A stretch of DNA of 64,000 bases from Tepidiforma flava (GTDB lineage: Bacteria; Chloroflexota; Dehalococcoidia; Tepidiformales; Tepidiformaceae), in contig NZ_CP115149.1 of NCBI RefSeq assembly GCF_027594505.1, positions 186,001 through 250,000 on the forward strand, written 5' to 3'. The first letter of the stretch is position 1. Every line of letters starts with the position of its first letter. The position numbers were made by a program, and so were the translations under genes. The notes below the pieces were generated by a model. The model ran no database searches. It had not been told where the DNA came from and saw only the letters and a list, made by a program, of their open reading frames with translations. Positions 16,885 through 27,982 of this stretch are shown in pieces.

Positions 16885-19617
16885 GTGCCCGGGAGAACGG
16901 ACGGCAAACCCCGCCTCGTCGTGCTGGATTCGCACGGCATTCTCTACCGCGCGTTCTTCGCGTTCGCGAACACGGAACACCCGCTGATGACCTCGAAGGG
17001 GAACTGACCTTCGCGGTGCACGGCTATGCGGAGACGCTCATCCGGGTGCTGGACGTGCTGCGGCCGACGCACATCTGCGCGGCGTGGGATGCGGGCGGGA
17101 AGACGTTCCGGCACGAGGAGCTCGAGGCGTACAAGGCGACCCGGCGCGAGACGCCCCCGAGCTGCTTCGGCAGATGGCCAAAGTGCGGGAGCTGCTGGAG
17201 GCGTTCGGCATCCCGATTTACGAGGTCCCGGGGTACGAAGCCGATGACGTCGCCGGGACGATCGCGGTCGCGGCGGCGAAGCAGGGCATCGAGACGTACA
17301 TCGCCACGCTCGACACGGACCTCGTGCAGCTGCTGGGGCCGAACATCAAGCTGTTCATGCTTCGGCCGTTCCAGCGTGACCCGGTGGAGTACGACGAGGC
17401 GAAGGCGGCGGAACGCTGGGGCTTCAGCCCGAAGTACATGGTCGATTTCAAGGCGCTGAAAGGCGACACGAGCGACAACATCGAGGGAATCCGGGGCATC
17501 GGCGAAAAGACAGCGACGGACCTCATCCGCCAGTTCGGCCCGCTCGAGAAGATCTACGACAACATCGAGCTGGTCCGGGGCGCGGTGAAGCAGAAGCTCA
17601 TCGACGGCCGGGAGATCGCGTTCCGGAACAAGGAGCTGGTGACCATCCGGACGGACGTGCCGGTCGACTTCGACCTCGAGCAGTGCCGGGTGCGGGACTT
17701 CGACCGGGAGCGGGTCGCGGCGCTCTTCCGGGAGCTGGAGTTCCGGGTGCTGGCGCGCCGGCTGGACGAGGTGCTCGGCGCGCGGAAGGAGGTGGCCGCC
17801 GCGGCAGCGGTGGAAGTGGACTACCGGGACGCGGAGAGCCGCAGCGAGCTGGAGGCGCTGGCAGCGGAGCTGCGGGCAGCGGGAGGGTTCGCCCTCGCAG
17901 GCATCACGACGACCGGCGATTCGAGCCACCCGATGCTGCTGGGGCTGGCGTTCGCGACCGCGCCGGGCCGGGCGTGGTACGTGCCGGTGGGGCACGCGCC
18001 GCGGATGGACTACGAGGTGCCGCAGGCGCGGCTGGCGGATGTGCGCGAGGTGCTCGGCCCGCTGCTCGCGGATGAAGCGCTGGAGAAGACGGCGTACGGG
18101 ACGAAGTACCTGCTCCACCTGCTCGACCGGGCCGGGATGACGCTGGCGGGGCACCGGTTCGACGTCGCCATCGCGGCGTTCCTGCTCGGCGAGACGTCCT
18201 CGACGCTGAACGCGCTGGTCAACGAGCGGATGGGCGTGGAGCTGATTTCGGTGGAGTCGCTGACGGGGTCGGGACGGAACGCGACGATGCTGGGGCAGGA
18301 GAGCGTCTATACGGTGCTGCCGTATGCCTGCCAGCAGGCGGATTACGCGCTCCGGATGCGGGAGCCGCTGGCGGAGGAGCTCCGGGAGCGGGGGCAGTGG
18401 GCGCTGTTCGCGGAGATGGAGATGCCGCTCATCGCGGTCCTGTACCGGATGGAGAAGGCCGGCATGGCGGTCGACCTCACGGTGCTGCGGGAGGCCTCGC
18501 GGCAGCTCGGCGAAGAGGCGGCGAAGGCGGAGCGCGAGATTTTCGCCATCGTCGGGCACGAGTTCAACATCGCGAGCCCGAAGCAGCTGAGCGACGTGCT
18601 GTTCGGCGAACTCGGGCTGCCGAAGACGCGGAAGACGACGCAGGGGTACAGCACGGACCAGCGGTCGCTCGAATCGCTGCGGCCGCTGACGCCGATCATC
18701 GACCTCATCTTCCAGTACCGCGAACTGACGAAGCTGAAATCGACGTACGCGGACGCGCTGCCGGCGGCGGTGGCGGAGGACGGGCGGATCCACACCGACT
18801 TCCAGCAGACGGTGGCGGCGACGGGCCGGCTGAGCTCCGTGAACCCGAACCTGCAGAACATCCCGGTGCGGACGGACACGGGCCGGGCGATCCGGCGGGC
18901 GTTCGTCGCGAGCGGGTTCGATGACCCGTGGCTGGTGGGCGCGGACTATTCGCAGATCGAGCTGCGCATCCTCGCACACGTCACGGGCGACGAGGGGCTG
19001 ATCCAGGCGTTCCTCGCGGACCAGGACATCCACCGGGCGACGGCGGCGACGGTGTACGGCGTGGACCCCTCGGAGGTCACGCGGCAGATGCGCGACACGG
19101 CGAAGATGGTGAACTTCGGCATCGCCTACGGGATGGGGAGTTCGGGCTAGCAAGCCGCACCGGGATGACGCGAGAGGAGGCGGAAGCGTTCATCCAGTCG
19201 TACTACCGGAACTTCCCGGGCATCGCGCGGTGGCAGGAGGAGACGCTGGCGTTCACGCGGGAGCACGGCTATGCGCAGACGCTCTTCGGGCGTCGGCGGT
19301 ACCTGCCGGCCATCCGGAGCTCGAACTTCCAGGTGCGGTCGGCGGCGGAGCGGGAGGCGATCAACATGCCGATCCAGGGGACGGCGGCGGACATCATCAA
19401 GGTGGCGATGATTCGCGTGGATGCGGAGCTGCGGGAGCGGGGCTTCCGGAGCCGGATGATCCTGCAGGTGCACGACGAGCTGATTTTCGAGTGCCCGGCG
19501 GACGAGGTTGAGGCGATTCGCGAGCTGGCGGCGCGGATCATGCCGGCGAGCATCGAGCTGAAGGTGCCGCTAAAGGTGGACCTGAAGCAGGGGCGGAACT
19601 GGGGCGAGATGGAGTAG
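16885..19617 (+). CDS. polA: DNA polymerase I (three frame jumps)
   Basis: Fills gaps and removes RNA primers in replication and repair. The N-terminal 5' nuclease domain is complete (VLDSHGILYRAFFAF, YEADDVAGTIAVAA, ATLDTDLVQLL, LKGDTSDNIEGIRGIGEKTA). The middle 3'-5' exonuclease-like domain (about residues 320-480) lacks the canonical DxE metal-binding residues in its first motif, as in many thermophile Pol I enzymes. Polymerase motifs A (VGADYSQIELRILAH), B (RDTAKMVNFGIAYGMG) and C (LQVHDELIFECP) are all present. Jumps lie near 16998, 17155 and 19140; the last introduces an early stop between motifs B and C. Length about 909 residues. Confidence 0.93.
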
Positions 19618-19666
19618 GCGCGGGTATACTCGCGCGCACATCCGAACCTGGTTCAAGGAGGGCCGC

Positions 19667-20420
19667 ATGGCCGATACCGGCAGCTACGAGGGCATGCTCG
19701 CCGAGGTGACGAAGATTCCCGGCCACGGGGGCGACTGGATTTCGGTGTATTTCGTGCGCCCGCTCGGGCCGGGGCCGTTCCCGGGGTGGTGTGGCTGCAC
19801 CACATGCCGGGCTGGGACGAGTGGACGAAGGAGGCCTGCCGGAAGCTGGCGCACCACGGCTTCATGGTGGCGGCGCCAGACCTCTACTGCCGGGCCGGCA
19901 CGGGGGCGCCGGAGGACGTGGCGGCGAAGGTCCGGGCGGAGGGCGGCGTGCCGGACGCGCAGGTAGTCGCTGATGCGGCGGCGTGCAGGGACTTCCTGCG
20001 CGCGCTGCCGCAATCGAACGGGAAGGTGGGCGTGACCGGCACCTGCTCGGGCGGGCGGCATGCGTACCTGGCCGCCTGCCTCGAACCGTTCGACGCGTGC
20101 GTGGACCTCTGGGGCGGCGGCGTGGTGATGCGGCCGGAGGACCTGACGGAAAAGCGGCCGGTGGCGCCGATCGACTACACGGAGCGGCTCTCGTGCCCGC
20201 TGCTGGGCCTGTTCGGCGAAGAGGACCGGGCGCCGTCGCCAGAGCAGGTGCGGCAGCACGAGGAAGCGCTGCAGCGGCACGGCAAGCAGTACGAGTTCCA
20301 TATGTACGCCGGCGCCGGGCACGGCTTCTTTACCACGACCGGCCGGCGGCCTACCGGGCCGAGCAGGCGGTCGACGGCTGGAAGAAGGTCATCAGCTTCT
20401 TCCGCCAGCACCTCGGCTGA
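19667..20420 (+). CDS. Dienelactone hydrolase family protein (two frame jumps)
   Basis: Alpha/beta hydrolase of the dienelactone hydrolase family, about 250 residues. Visible are VVWLHHMPGWDEW (oxyanion strand), the nucleophile region GVTGTCSGGRHAYLAA with the Cys of GxCxGG, the acid region LFGEEDRAPSPEQV and the histidine YAGAGHGFF. Jumps lie near 19785 and 20335. A TATACT box at 19624-19630 is a likely -10 and AAGGAGG precedes the ATG. DLH proteins open lactones in aromatic-ring degradation, but many act on other esters; the substrate is not known. Confidence 0.82.
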
Positions 20421-20435
20421 ATGGGAGGGACGGCG

Positions 20436-20714
20436 ATGTGCACGAACATCCTCATCCACACGCAGCTCGAGGGCGCAGGGTTCGGGCGGAAGGGCTGGTT
20501 CCCGGTGACGCGGGCGAACGTCACCTACGACCACCCGTTCCACATCGACCTCGAACACGCGGTGACGGTGGACTTCGTCGATGAGGCTGGCGGGCTGGAC
20601 GCGCGAGTGGGGGTCGAGCTGACGGTGGCCTCGGCGCGGGCGCTCGCGGAGGCGCTGCTCGCGGCGTGCGCCGAGGCAGAGGCGTACGAATCGGGCGGCG
20701 CGGCCCGGGGCTAG
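20436..20714 (+). CDS. DUF6295 family protein
   Basis: An intact protein of 92 residues beginning MCTNILIHTQLEGAGFGRKG. The sequence GWFPVTRANVTYDHPFH followed by VTVDFVDE matches my recollection of the DUF6295 family, whose function is unknown. The start at 20436 is preferred over 20421 because GGGAGGG sits six bases before it. It follows dienelactone hydrolase by 15 bases. Its TAG forms a CTAG shared with the urtE stop. Confidence 0.65.
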   Translation: MCTNILIHTQLEGAGFGRKGWFPVTRANVTYDHPFHIDLEHAVTVDFVDEAGGLDARVGVELTVASARALAEALLAACAEAEAYESGGAARG

Positions 20715-21470
20715 ACGGCGAGCGCCTCGCGGAGCCGCTCGGCCTCGAGGGACGCAGGCGGACCCTCCATGGTGACGGCGCCGCTTTCGAGCACGCAGCA
20801 GTAGTCGGCGTTGGCGAGGGCGAAGTCGAGGAACTGCTCGACGAGGAGCACGGCGACCTGGCCCTTGAGCGAGGCGATGACGCCCTCGATCTGCTCGACG
20901 ATGTTCGGCTGGATGCCCTCCGTGGGCTCATCGAGGAGGAGGAGGCGGGGCCGGCCCATGAGGGCGCGGCCGATGGCGAGCTGCTGCTGCTGGCCGCCGG
21001 AGAGGACGCCGGCGGTGCGTTTCGCCATCTGCCGGAGGACGGGGAAGAGCTCGAAGACCTCCTCGAGCCGGCCGTCGTCGCGGCCGCCGCGAGGTTCGAG
21101 GCCGAGGAGGAGATTCTCGAGGACGGACAGCTGGGGAAGATGCCGCGCCCTGGGGCACGTAGCCGATGCCGGCGCGCGCACGGTCGAACGATGGCCGGGC
21201 GGTGAGGTCGCGGCCGTCGAAGAGGATGCGGCCGGAGCGGGCGCGGAGGGCGCCGATGATGCCCTTCATCAGCGTGGTCTTGCCGGCGCCGTTGCGGCCC
21301 ATGACGCAGACGACCTGGCCGGGAGCGACGCTGAGGCTGACCCCGCGGACGACCTCGACCTGGCCGTAGGCGAGGGAGAGGCGGTCGATGCGGAGGAGGG
21401 CGCCGTCCATGGGGACGGGCGGCGGAGCGGGGCGGGTCAAGGGCAGGCGGTCGAGGAGGGGCGGGGTCAT
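20711..21470 (-). CDS. urtE: Urea ABC transporter ATP-binding protein UrtE (one frame jump)
   Basis: Second ATPase of the urea importer. Walker A MGRNGAGKTTLMKGI, signature VLSGGQQQQLAIGRAL, Walker B LLLLDEPTEGIQPNIVEQIE; the EGIQPNIVEQIE wording is characteristic of UrtE. A missing base near 21148 splits it. Its ATG overlaps the urtD stop as ATGA. It is the last gene of the ureABCFGD-urtABCDE run. Confidence 0.9.
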
Positions 21471-22296
21471 GCGGCATCCCCGGCGGCGGCCTTCTGGCGC
21501 CCGAGGTAGACCTCGCGGACGACCGGGTCGCGCTGGATCTCGTCGATGGGGCCTTCGCGCAGGACGCGGCCCATGTGGAGCACCGTGACGGTGCGGGCGA
21601 ATTCGCGAACGAACTCCATGTCGTGCTCCGTGATGATGATGGTGTGAGCGCCGGCGAGGCGGTGGAGGAGTTCGCCGGTCCGCTCGCGCTCCTGCCGGGT
21701 CATGCCGGCGATCGGCTCGTCGAGGAGCATGATCCGGGGCGACTGGACGAGGAGCATGGCGATTTCGAGCCACTGGCGTTCGCCGTGGAGAGCGCGCCGG
21801 CCGGGACGTCGGCCCGGTGGAGGAGGGCGACGTCTTCGAGCGCGCGGGTGACGCGTTCGCGGCGGGCCGCCGAAGGCGGAAAGAGCTGGCGGAGGAAGCG
21901 GTCGCGGTAGGCGGCGGCGACGGCGACGTTCTCGGCGACGGTGAGGCTGTTGAAGACGGAGGGTGTCTGGAACTTGCGGGCGATGCCCGCGCGGACGATG
22001 GCGTCTTCGCGCATGCGGGCGAGGTCGAGCCCTTCGAAGCGGATTTCGCCGTGGACCTCGATGGTCGAGGGGTGGGGGTCGCCGGACGCCGGGACGGCCG
22101 GGTCGAAGAGGACGCGGCCGGAGCGGGCGCGGACTTTGCCGGAGATGACGTCCATGAGGGTCGTCTTGCCGGCGCCGTTGGGGCCGATGAGGAAGCGGAG
22201 TTCGCCGCGGGCGACGAGGAGGCTGAGGTCATCGAGGACGGGGAAGCCGTCGAAGGAGACGCAGAGGTTTTCGATATTGAGGATGGCCTCACTCAT
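21467..22296 (-). CDS. urtD: Urea ABC transporter ATP-binding protein UrtD (one frame jump)
   Basis: First ATPase of the urea importer. It starts MSEAILNIENLCVSFDGF and has Walker [36 protein letters not shown] (typical of branched-chain/urea-type ATPases), the family's variant signature LSHGERQWLEI restored near 21795, and Walker B RIMLLDEPIAGM with ITEHDMEFV. Its ATG lies inside the 3' end of urtC. As read, the urtC frame runs straight into urtD with no stop; a missing C near 22330 accounts for this. Confidence 0.9.
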
Positions 22297-23432
22297 GGGA
22301 TGCTCCGGGGATTCCAGCCGGACGGCGGCGGGGGTGCGGAAGGGCGGCCGGCGGATGGGCAGGCGGCGGTGGCGGACCAGGCTGCGCCAGGTGCCGACGA
22401 TGCCGGCAGGGAAGAGGAGCACGCTGGCGATGAACAGCGCGCCGAAGAAGTAGAGCCAGGTATCCGGGTAGTTCTCGCTGAGGATGCTCCGCGCCCAGCT
22501 GACGAGGATGGCGCCGATGACGGCGCCGGTGATGGTGGCGCGGCCGCCGACGGCGACGAGGAGCACGAATTCGATGGACGGGACGATGCCCATGTTGGCT
22601 GGCGAAATGATGCCGACCTGGGGCACGTAGAGGGCGCCGGCGAGCCCGGCGAGCGCGGCGGAGACCGCGAAGACTGCGGCTTTCAGGAGCGTCACGTTGT
22701 GGCCGGAGAAGCGGACGCGGTCCTCGTCGTCGCGGATGGCGATGAGGAGCCGGCCGAGCGGCGCGCGGGTGAGCCACGTGGCGAAGAGCATCGTGGCGAG
22801 GAGGGTGGCGACGGTGAGGTAATAGAGCGCGTCCTGTGTGGCGCGGTCGGCGAGGCTGAACCCGAAGAGGGTGCTGAAATTGGTGAGGCCGTTGGTGCCG
22901 CCGGTGTACTGCTGCTGGCCGACGAAGAAGATGGAGAGGATGAGGGCGAGGGCCTGGGTGATGATGGAGAAGTACGCCCCCTTGACCCGGCTCCGAAAGA
23001 CGAGGTAGCCGACGACGTAGGCGATGATGCCGGGGCCGAGGACGGCGGCGGGGAGGGCGAACCAGGCATGTTCGAACGGCTTCCAGAACCAGGGGACGGA
23101 CGTGAGGCCGCTCCAGTTCATGAAGTCGGGCAGGCGGCCGTCGGCGTCTTCCATCTTGAGGTACATGCCCATGGCGTAGCCGCCGAGGCCGAACCAGACG
23201 CCGTGGCCGAGGCTGAGCATGCCGGCGTAGCCCCAGAGGAGGTCGATGCCGATAGCCAGGATGGCGAAGCAGAGGAACTTCGCCAGCAGGTTCTGCCGGA
23301 AGTCGGAGAGAAAGGCCGGCGCGAGGAACAGGATGGCGCCAGTCAGGAGAATGGGGACGAGCGGACCGGCGAGGCGGAGCAGGTCGCGCGGACCGGTCCC
23401 GGGGATGTGACGCGAGCGGCTGCAGCTGCCAT
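22289..23432 (-). CDS. urtC: Urea ABC transporter permease UrtC (two frame jumps)
   Basis: Integral membrane subunit, about 380 residues with many membrane segments. IDLLWGYAGMLSLGHGVWFGLGGYAMGMYLK is the LivM/UrtC core (given here as overlapping known blocks) and GHNVTLLKAAVFAVSAALAG follows later. A jump near 23395 separates the first ~20 residues, and a missing C near 22330 gives the stop at 22289, eight bases inside urtD. It starts at ATG 23432, 11 bases after the urtB stop. Confidence 0.88.
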
Positions 23433-23443
23433 GCGGGCGCTCC

Positions 23444-24342
23444 TCAGCGGGCCGCGCGGCGGGCGATGATGCCGGCCGGCCGCCACTGGAGGAAGGCGAT
23501 GACGAGCGCGAAGACGAGGACCTTCGCGACGGAGGCGCTGAGCTGGAATTCGAGGAGGGCGTTGGCGCCGCCGATGGCGAGGGCGGCGATGGCCGTGCCG
23601 ACGACTTGCCCGATGCCGCCGAGGATGACGACGAGGAACGAATCGACGATGTAGTAGGTGCCCAGCGAGGGGCCGATGGGGCCGAGGAGGGCGAGGGCGC
23701 ACCCGGCGAGGCCCGCCAGGCCGGAGCCGAGGCCGAAGGTCAGCATGTCCACGCGGGGCGTGCGGACGCCGAGCGCGGCGGCGACCTCGCGGTTCTGCAT
23801 GGTGGCGCGGGTGCGGCGGCCGGCGGCGGTCCGCACGAGGTAGAGCCAGACGAGGGCGACCGCGGCGAGGACCATCGCGATGATGAAGAGACGGATGTAC
23901 GGCATGGTGAAGCTGCCGGTGACAGCGATGCCGCCCTGGAGCCAGGACGGGGTCGTGACCTGGACGTTCGGCGCGCCGAAGATGGAGCGGGCGAGCTGCT
24001 GGAGGACGAGGCTGACGCCCAGGTGGCGAGCAGCGTATCCAGCGGCCGGCCGTAGAGCCGGCGGATGAGCGTCACTTCGAGGCCCATGCCGACGAGCCCG
24101 GCGACGGCGAACGCGGCCGGCAGCGCGAGGAGGAAGCTGATGTCGGGGGCGCTGGACCCGAGCGGCCCTTCGAGGAGCTGCTGGGCGAGGTAGGCGCAGT
24201 AGGCGCCAATCATGATCATCTCGCCGTGGGCCATGTTGATGACGTTCATGAGGCCGAAGGAGAACGCCAGGCCGATGGCGACGAGCAGGAGAATCGACCC
24301 GAGGCTCACGCCGTTGAAGAGTTGTTGAAGCCAGATATCCAT
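23444..24342 (-). CDS. urtB: Urea ABC transporter permease UrtB (one frame jump)
   Basis: LivH/UrtB-type permease, about 300 residues. The N-terminus [20 protein letters not shown] is typical; [20 protein letters not shown] is the conserved core and [20 protein letters not shown] the cytoplasmic loop. A missing base near 24020 breaks it. GGAGG lies six bases before ATG 24342. A strong hairpin separates it from urtA. Confidence 0.9.
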
Positions 24343-24384
24343 GGTGTCCCTCCGTCGAAGAGCCGGTGCTTGCGGAAATACAGG

Positions 24385-24411
24385 GGCGGGGGCAGGCATC
24401 CTGCCCCCGCC
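24385..24411 (-). terminator. Perfect 12-bp hairpin between urtA and urtB
   Basis: GGCGGGGGCAGG and CCTGCCCCCGCC pair around a three-base CAT loop in the 93-base gap between the urtA stop and the urtB start. On the minus strand it is followed by CCTGTATTT, a poor U tract, so it is more likely a partial terminator or 3' mRNA-stabilising stem. Such stems often let the binding protein be made in excess over permease and ATPase. Confidence 0.65.
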
Positions 24412-24435
24412 AGGCAGCGCCCGGGAGGCAGCGGG

Positions 24436-25746
24436 CTAGGACTTCTTTTCCTTGGCGAACTCGGCGCCCCAGGGTAGGTTTCGAGGTACGGGTCCGGCTC
24501 GACCGGCCCGGGGGTCGCCCAGATTTCGTCGATCAGGGCGTCGCGCCGGATGCGGCCGATGCGGACCGTCTTGGAGATGTGGTGGTTGGTGGGGTGGACC
24601 TTGACGGGGCCTTCGGGGGCGGCGAATTCGAGGTTGGCCATCGCCTCCTTGACCTTTTCGACGTCGGTCGTGCCGGCCTTGTTGGCGGCCATGGCCCAGA
24701 GGTGGACGGAGATGTAGGCGGCTTCGACCGGGTCGGAGGTCGGGCGCTTCTTGCCGGATTTCTCGGTGAAGGCGTGGTAGGCGGGCACGAACTTCTCGTT
24801 CTCCGGAGTCTTGACCGTCTGGAAGTAGTTCCAGGCGACGAGATGGCCTTCCATGACGTCACCGCCGATGGCCGCAGCCTCCTCCTCGGCGATGGAGACG
24901 GACATCGTGGTGAGGTCCGAGGCCTTGATGCCGGCATCGCGGAGCTGTTTGAAGAAGGCGACGTTGGAGTCGCCGTTGAGGGTGTTGTAGATGACGTCGG
25001 CGTTCGACGACTTGATCTTGGCGATGAGCGTCGCGTACTCGGTGTGGCCGAGGGCGTGTACTCTTCCGCGATGACTTTGCCGCCGGACGCCGCGAGCTGC
25101 GCCTTGATGATTTTGTTGGCCGTGCGCGGAAGACGTAGTCGGAGCCGACGAGGAAGAAGTTCTTCTTCCCCTGTTCGAGGAGGTATTCGACCGACGGGAC
25201 GATCTGCTGGTTGGTGGTGGCGCCGGTGTAGAAGATGTAGGGCGAGGATTCGAGGCCTTCGTACTGGACCGGGTAGTAGAGGAGGGCCTTGTTCGATTCG
25301 AAGACGGGCAGGACGGCTTTGCGGGAGGCGGAGGTCCAGCAGCCGAAGGTGACGGCGACCTTATCGCTCTGGATGAGCTTCTTGGCTTTCTCGGCGAAGG
25401 TGGGCCAGTCGGATGCGCCGTCTTCGACGCGGGGCTCGAGCTTCTTGCCGAGGACGCCGCCGGCGGCGTTGATCTCTTCGATGGCCATGAGGTCGGCGTC
25501 GCGGACGGCGACCTCGGAGACGGCCATGGTGCCGCTCAGGGAGTGGAGGATGCCGACGCGGATGGTGTCGCCGGACGAGCCGCCGGAGCCGCCCGAGGCG
25601 GGCGCGGTATCGTCGTCATCGCCGCCGCAGGCAGCAGCGATGGAGGCGATGGCCGGGGAGACGGCGAGCGCTGCGCCGGCCTTGACGAAGGTCCGGCGGC
25701 CGAAGCGCCGGCGGAGCCAGTAGTTGTTTTTCGGGTCACTGGTCAT
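24436..25746 (-). CDS. urtA: Urea ABC transporter substrate-binding protein UrtA (frame jumps)
   Basis: Periplasmic-type binding lipoprotein, about 435 residues. It starts with a twin-arginine-like n-region ([13 protein letters not shown]), a hydrophobic stretch and the lipobox-like SIAAACGG, then an Asp-rich linker. Mature motifs typical of Urt[63 protein letters not shown] and [14 protein letters not shown]. Jumps lie near 25130, 25055 and 24470; the last restores the end at 24436. AGGAG precedes ATG 25746. A four-copy 11-bp-phased repeat upstream suggests nitrogen control. Confidence 0.92.
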
Positions 25747-25818
25747 GCGAAAGAACTCCTCTCCGTTGTTGCCCGGACCGCCTGATGTGCGAACCCTGGA
25801 TCGCCCGGGCATGCAGGA

Positions 25819-25872
25819 AAGGTAGGAATGGTTCGTTTCAGTCGTCTTTCGGGAGTGTTTCGGGGAATTTTC
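25819..25872 (-). promoter_or_regulatory. Four phased GAAAC-type repeats and -10 box in front of urtA
   Basis: On the minus strand GAAAA (25872-25868), GAAAC (25861-25857), GAAAG (25850-25846) and GAAAC (25839-25835) recur every 11 bp, one DNA turn. Ten bases after the last copy comes TACCTT (25824-25819), a possible -10. The ureA control region has two copies with exactly the same ten-base distance to TAGCTT. The pattern fits an OmpR/GlnR-type activator bound at the -35 position. The inverted repeat GGGAA-TT-TTCCC (25863-25874) overlaps the distal copies. Confidence 0.6.
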
Positions 25873-25890
25873 CCGGCGATGAACAAATCT

Positions 25891-26619
25891 TCATGTCGAG
25901 GGATTTGCGCATAACCTCAACACTCCCTCGACGAACGCCGCCGCGGCGCCGAGCGCCGGGAAGAGGGCGCGAACGATGGCGCCGCCGCGCAGGGGATTCG
26001 CGGCAGCGTACGGAAGGGGTTCGAGCGCGGGCTTCCACCAGTCGGGACAGGCCGGGGCCCAATCGCCGATGGCGCAGATGGTGACGGCGACGGGATCGCC
26101 TGCGGGCCAGTCGGGGGCGCGGACGGTCACGTCCTCATGGAGGAGCAGGCGGGCGCCGACCGCGAGGCGAACCCGCGAGCGGAGATGGTGGAAGCGGCCG
26201 CGCTCGTGGGCGGTTCGGCCGGGCGCCCATGCCTGCACCACCGCGAGGCAGCCGCCGGGTTCGACGCGGGCGTCGAGCGCGGCGAGGTGGCGGGCGCCGG
26301 CGTGGGGGATGAGCGCGCCGGGGGCGTAAATGAGCGCGCTGCCGGCGCCGACCCTGAGCCGGGCAGCTGCGACGGACGGCGCGCCAGCGCGCAGCGGGGT
26401 GGCTGCCGCGGCCCGGACGACCGCGCGGGCGCCCCGGAGACCGCAACCGACGTCAGCAGCCGGTCGGCGGGGAAGCAGCCGTCGCCGAGGAGCTGGTGGT
26501 AGATGATGCGCCAGGAGGCCTCGGCGTGCCCCGGGGTCCAGCGCTGGGGCGACTCGGCGTACGCCTCGGCGAGGCGCGGGGGCTCCCGCGGCGACGATGA
26601 GGCGGGCGCGGGAGGTCAC
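25891..26619 (-). CDS. ureD: Urease accessory protein UreD (frame jumps)
   Basis: Scaffold that binds apo-urease with UreF and UreG during nickel insertion. Recognised by [20 protein letters not shown] (the gagarLewlPqptI-like region), the following [19 protein letters not shown] (GRxAxGE-like) and [10 protein letters not shown]. The N-terminal half crosses frames near 26590 and 26440. It is shorter than E. coli-type UreD by a few tens of residues. GTG 26619 overlaps the ureG stop as GTGA. It is the last urease gene; 144 bases separate it from urtA. Confidence 0.78.
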   Translation of the reverse strand: MTSRARLIVAAGAPAPRRGVRRVAPALDPGARRGLLAHHLPPAPRRRLLPRRPAADVGCGLRGARAVVRAAAATPLRAGAPSVAAARLRVGAGSALIYAPGALIPHAGARHLAALDARVEPGGCLAVVQAWAPGRTAHERGRFHHLRSRVRLAVGARLLLHEDVTVRAPDWPAGDPVAVTICAIGDWAPACPDWWKPALEPLPYAAANPLRGGAIVRALFPALGAAAAFVEGVLRLCANPST

Positions 26620-27284
26620 TGCCGGAGGGCCGCGACCTGCGCTGTGACCCAGGCAGCAACGGCGGCCTGGTCGGCCGGGTCGTTCATGTTCGTGACGAGG
26701 ATGGGGCGGTCGCCGCGGGCGGCGCGGGCGGCGCGCTCCATCACGTCGAGGCTGGCGCCGACGTAGGGCGCCAGGTCCTTTGTTGATGACGAGGAGGTCG
26801 GCGCGGGTGGTGCCGGGCCCGCCTTTGCGCGGGATCTTGTCGCCGCCGGCGACATCGATGACGTAGATGATGCGGTCGACGAGTTCGGGGCTGAAGGTGG
26901 CCGAGAGGTTATCGCCCCGCTTTCGATGAGGATGAGTTCGAGCCGCGGGTGGCGCGCCGCGAGGGTGTCGATGGCGGCGAGGTTGAGGGACGGGTCCTCG
27001 CGGATGGCGCTGTGGGGGCAGGCGCCGGTGGCGACGCCGATGATGCGGTCGTCGGGCAGGGCCGCGTGCGACCGGAGGATGCGGGCGTCTTCTTCGGTGT
27101 AGATGTCGTTGGTGACGACAGCGAGGTCGAGCAAGGGGTAGAGCTTGCGGCAAAGGGCGAGCAGGGTGGCGGTCTTGCCGGAGCCGACGGGACCGGCGAC
27201 GCCGATGCGGACGATGCCGCGGGGGTCGATGGGGCGGGACCGCGGGGCGGTGGGGATTTCGGTGTGGGGGTGGAGACCGGTCAT
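26616..27284 (-). CDS. ureG: Urease accessory GTPase UreG (compensating frame jumps)
   Basis: GTPase that delivers nickel to urease. [18 protein letters not shown] is the P-loop; [12 protein letters not shown], the conserved nickel-site CPH in [28 protein letters not shown] and [18 protein letters not shown] are diagnostic. A missing G near 26918 and an extra A near 26780 shift the middle third out of frame and back, a clear sign of sequence error rather than decay. About 222 residues. ATG 27284 overlaps the ureF stop. Confidence 0.93.
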   Translation of the reverse strand: MTGLHPHTEIPTAPRSRPIDPRGIVRIGVAGPVGSGKTATLLALCRKLYPLLDLAVVTNDIYTEEDARILRSHAALPDDRIIGVATGACPHSAIREDPSLNLAAIDTLAARHPRLELILIESGAITSRPPSAPNSSTASSTSSMSPAATRSRAKAGPAPPAPTSSSSTKDLAPYVGASLDVMERAARAARGDRPILVTNMNDPADQAAVAAWVTAQVAALRQ

Positions 27285-27974
27285 GTGGCGAACATCCTGA
27301 AGGGGAGGCTGGGGTGACGGGCGGCGGCGATTTCGAGTTCGGGGAACCAGCTGCCGAACACCCGCCGGGCCGGGCCGCTGACCGCCGCGTCGACGGCGGC
27401 GGCGAGGGCCGGGCCTGCGCCGGCCGCGAGGCGGACGCTGGCCGCAGGGCCGATGAGCCCGAGGCGTGCGGCGGCGCTGACGAGGCTGGTCACTGCGCCG
27501 AGCCCGAGAGCGGCGAGGCTCTCGCGCAGCGGCACGCCGAGCCGGGCGGCGAGCGCGCCGAAGACGATCGGATGGTGGCCCGGGGATTCGCCGCTGAGGA
27601 CGGCGGCCCGGTAGGACCAGTCGCGGAGGTGCGCGGCGATTTCGGGGCGAGGTCGATGAGGCGGCGGCCCATGGCGGCGCTCGCGGTGCGCTCTCCGGGG
27701 AGCGTCAGCGAACCGTCGAACCGGTCGTCGGCGCGGGCGATGGCGCGGTCGGAGCGGGCGTCAGCCGCGGCGCGGGCGGCAGGCAAAGCTGGCCGCACAC
27801 CGGCCCGGCGATGTAGCGGCGGAGGAGGTCGGCGAGGCCGGATTCGCCGGCAAGGCGGCCCTCGGCGGCGAGCGTTTCGAGGCCGTGGCTGTAGGCGAAC
27901 GCCCCGATGGGAAACGCCGAATCGGCGAGCTGGAGCAGGCGGAGCAGCGGGAGCGTGCCGGTTTCGCGCTCCAT
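27281..27974 (-). CDS. ureF: Urease accessory protein UreF (frame jumps)
   Basis: Helical protein that links UreG to the UreD-urease complex. The N-terminus [27 protein letters not shown] is the UreF hallmark (shown as one short known block from LADSAFPIG onward), and the C-terminal part [24 protein letters not shown] lies in another frame. Jumps lie near 27770, 27640 and 27545. Length about 230 residues. ATG 27974 is eight bases beyond the ureC stop. Confidence 0.85.
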
Positions 27975-27982
27975 CGCCAGCC

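Noticed and set aside
19138-19150. In-frame stop between polymerase motifs B and C of polA, suggesting a truncated enzyme
   Set aside because: Motif C and the rest continue in the next frame; a single missing base explains it, and the enzyme is normally essential or near-essential.
21700-23220. An apparent UrtC-UrtD fusion protein
   Set aside because: The frames join only because one C is missing near 22330; restoring it gives a UrtC stop overlapping the UrtD start, like the other junctions in the operon.
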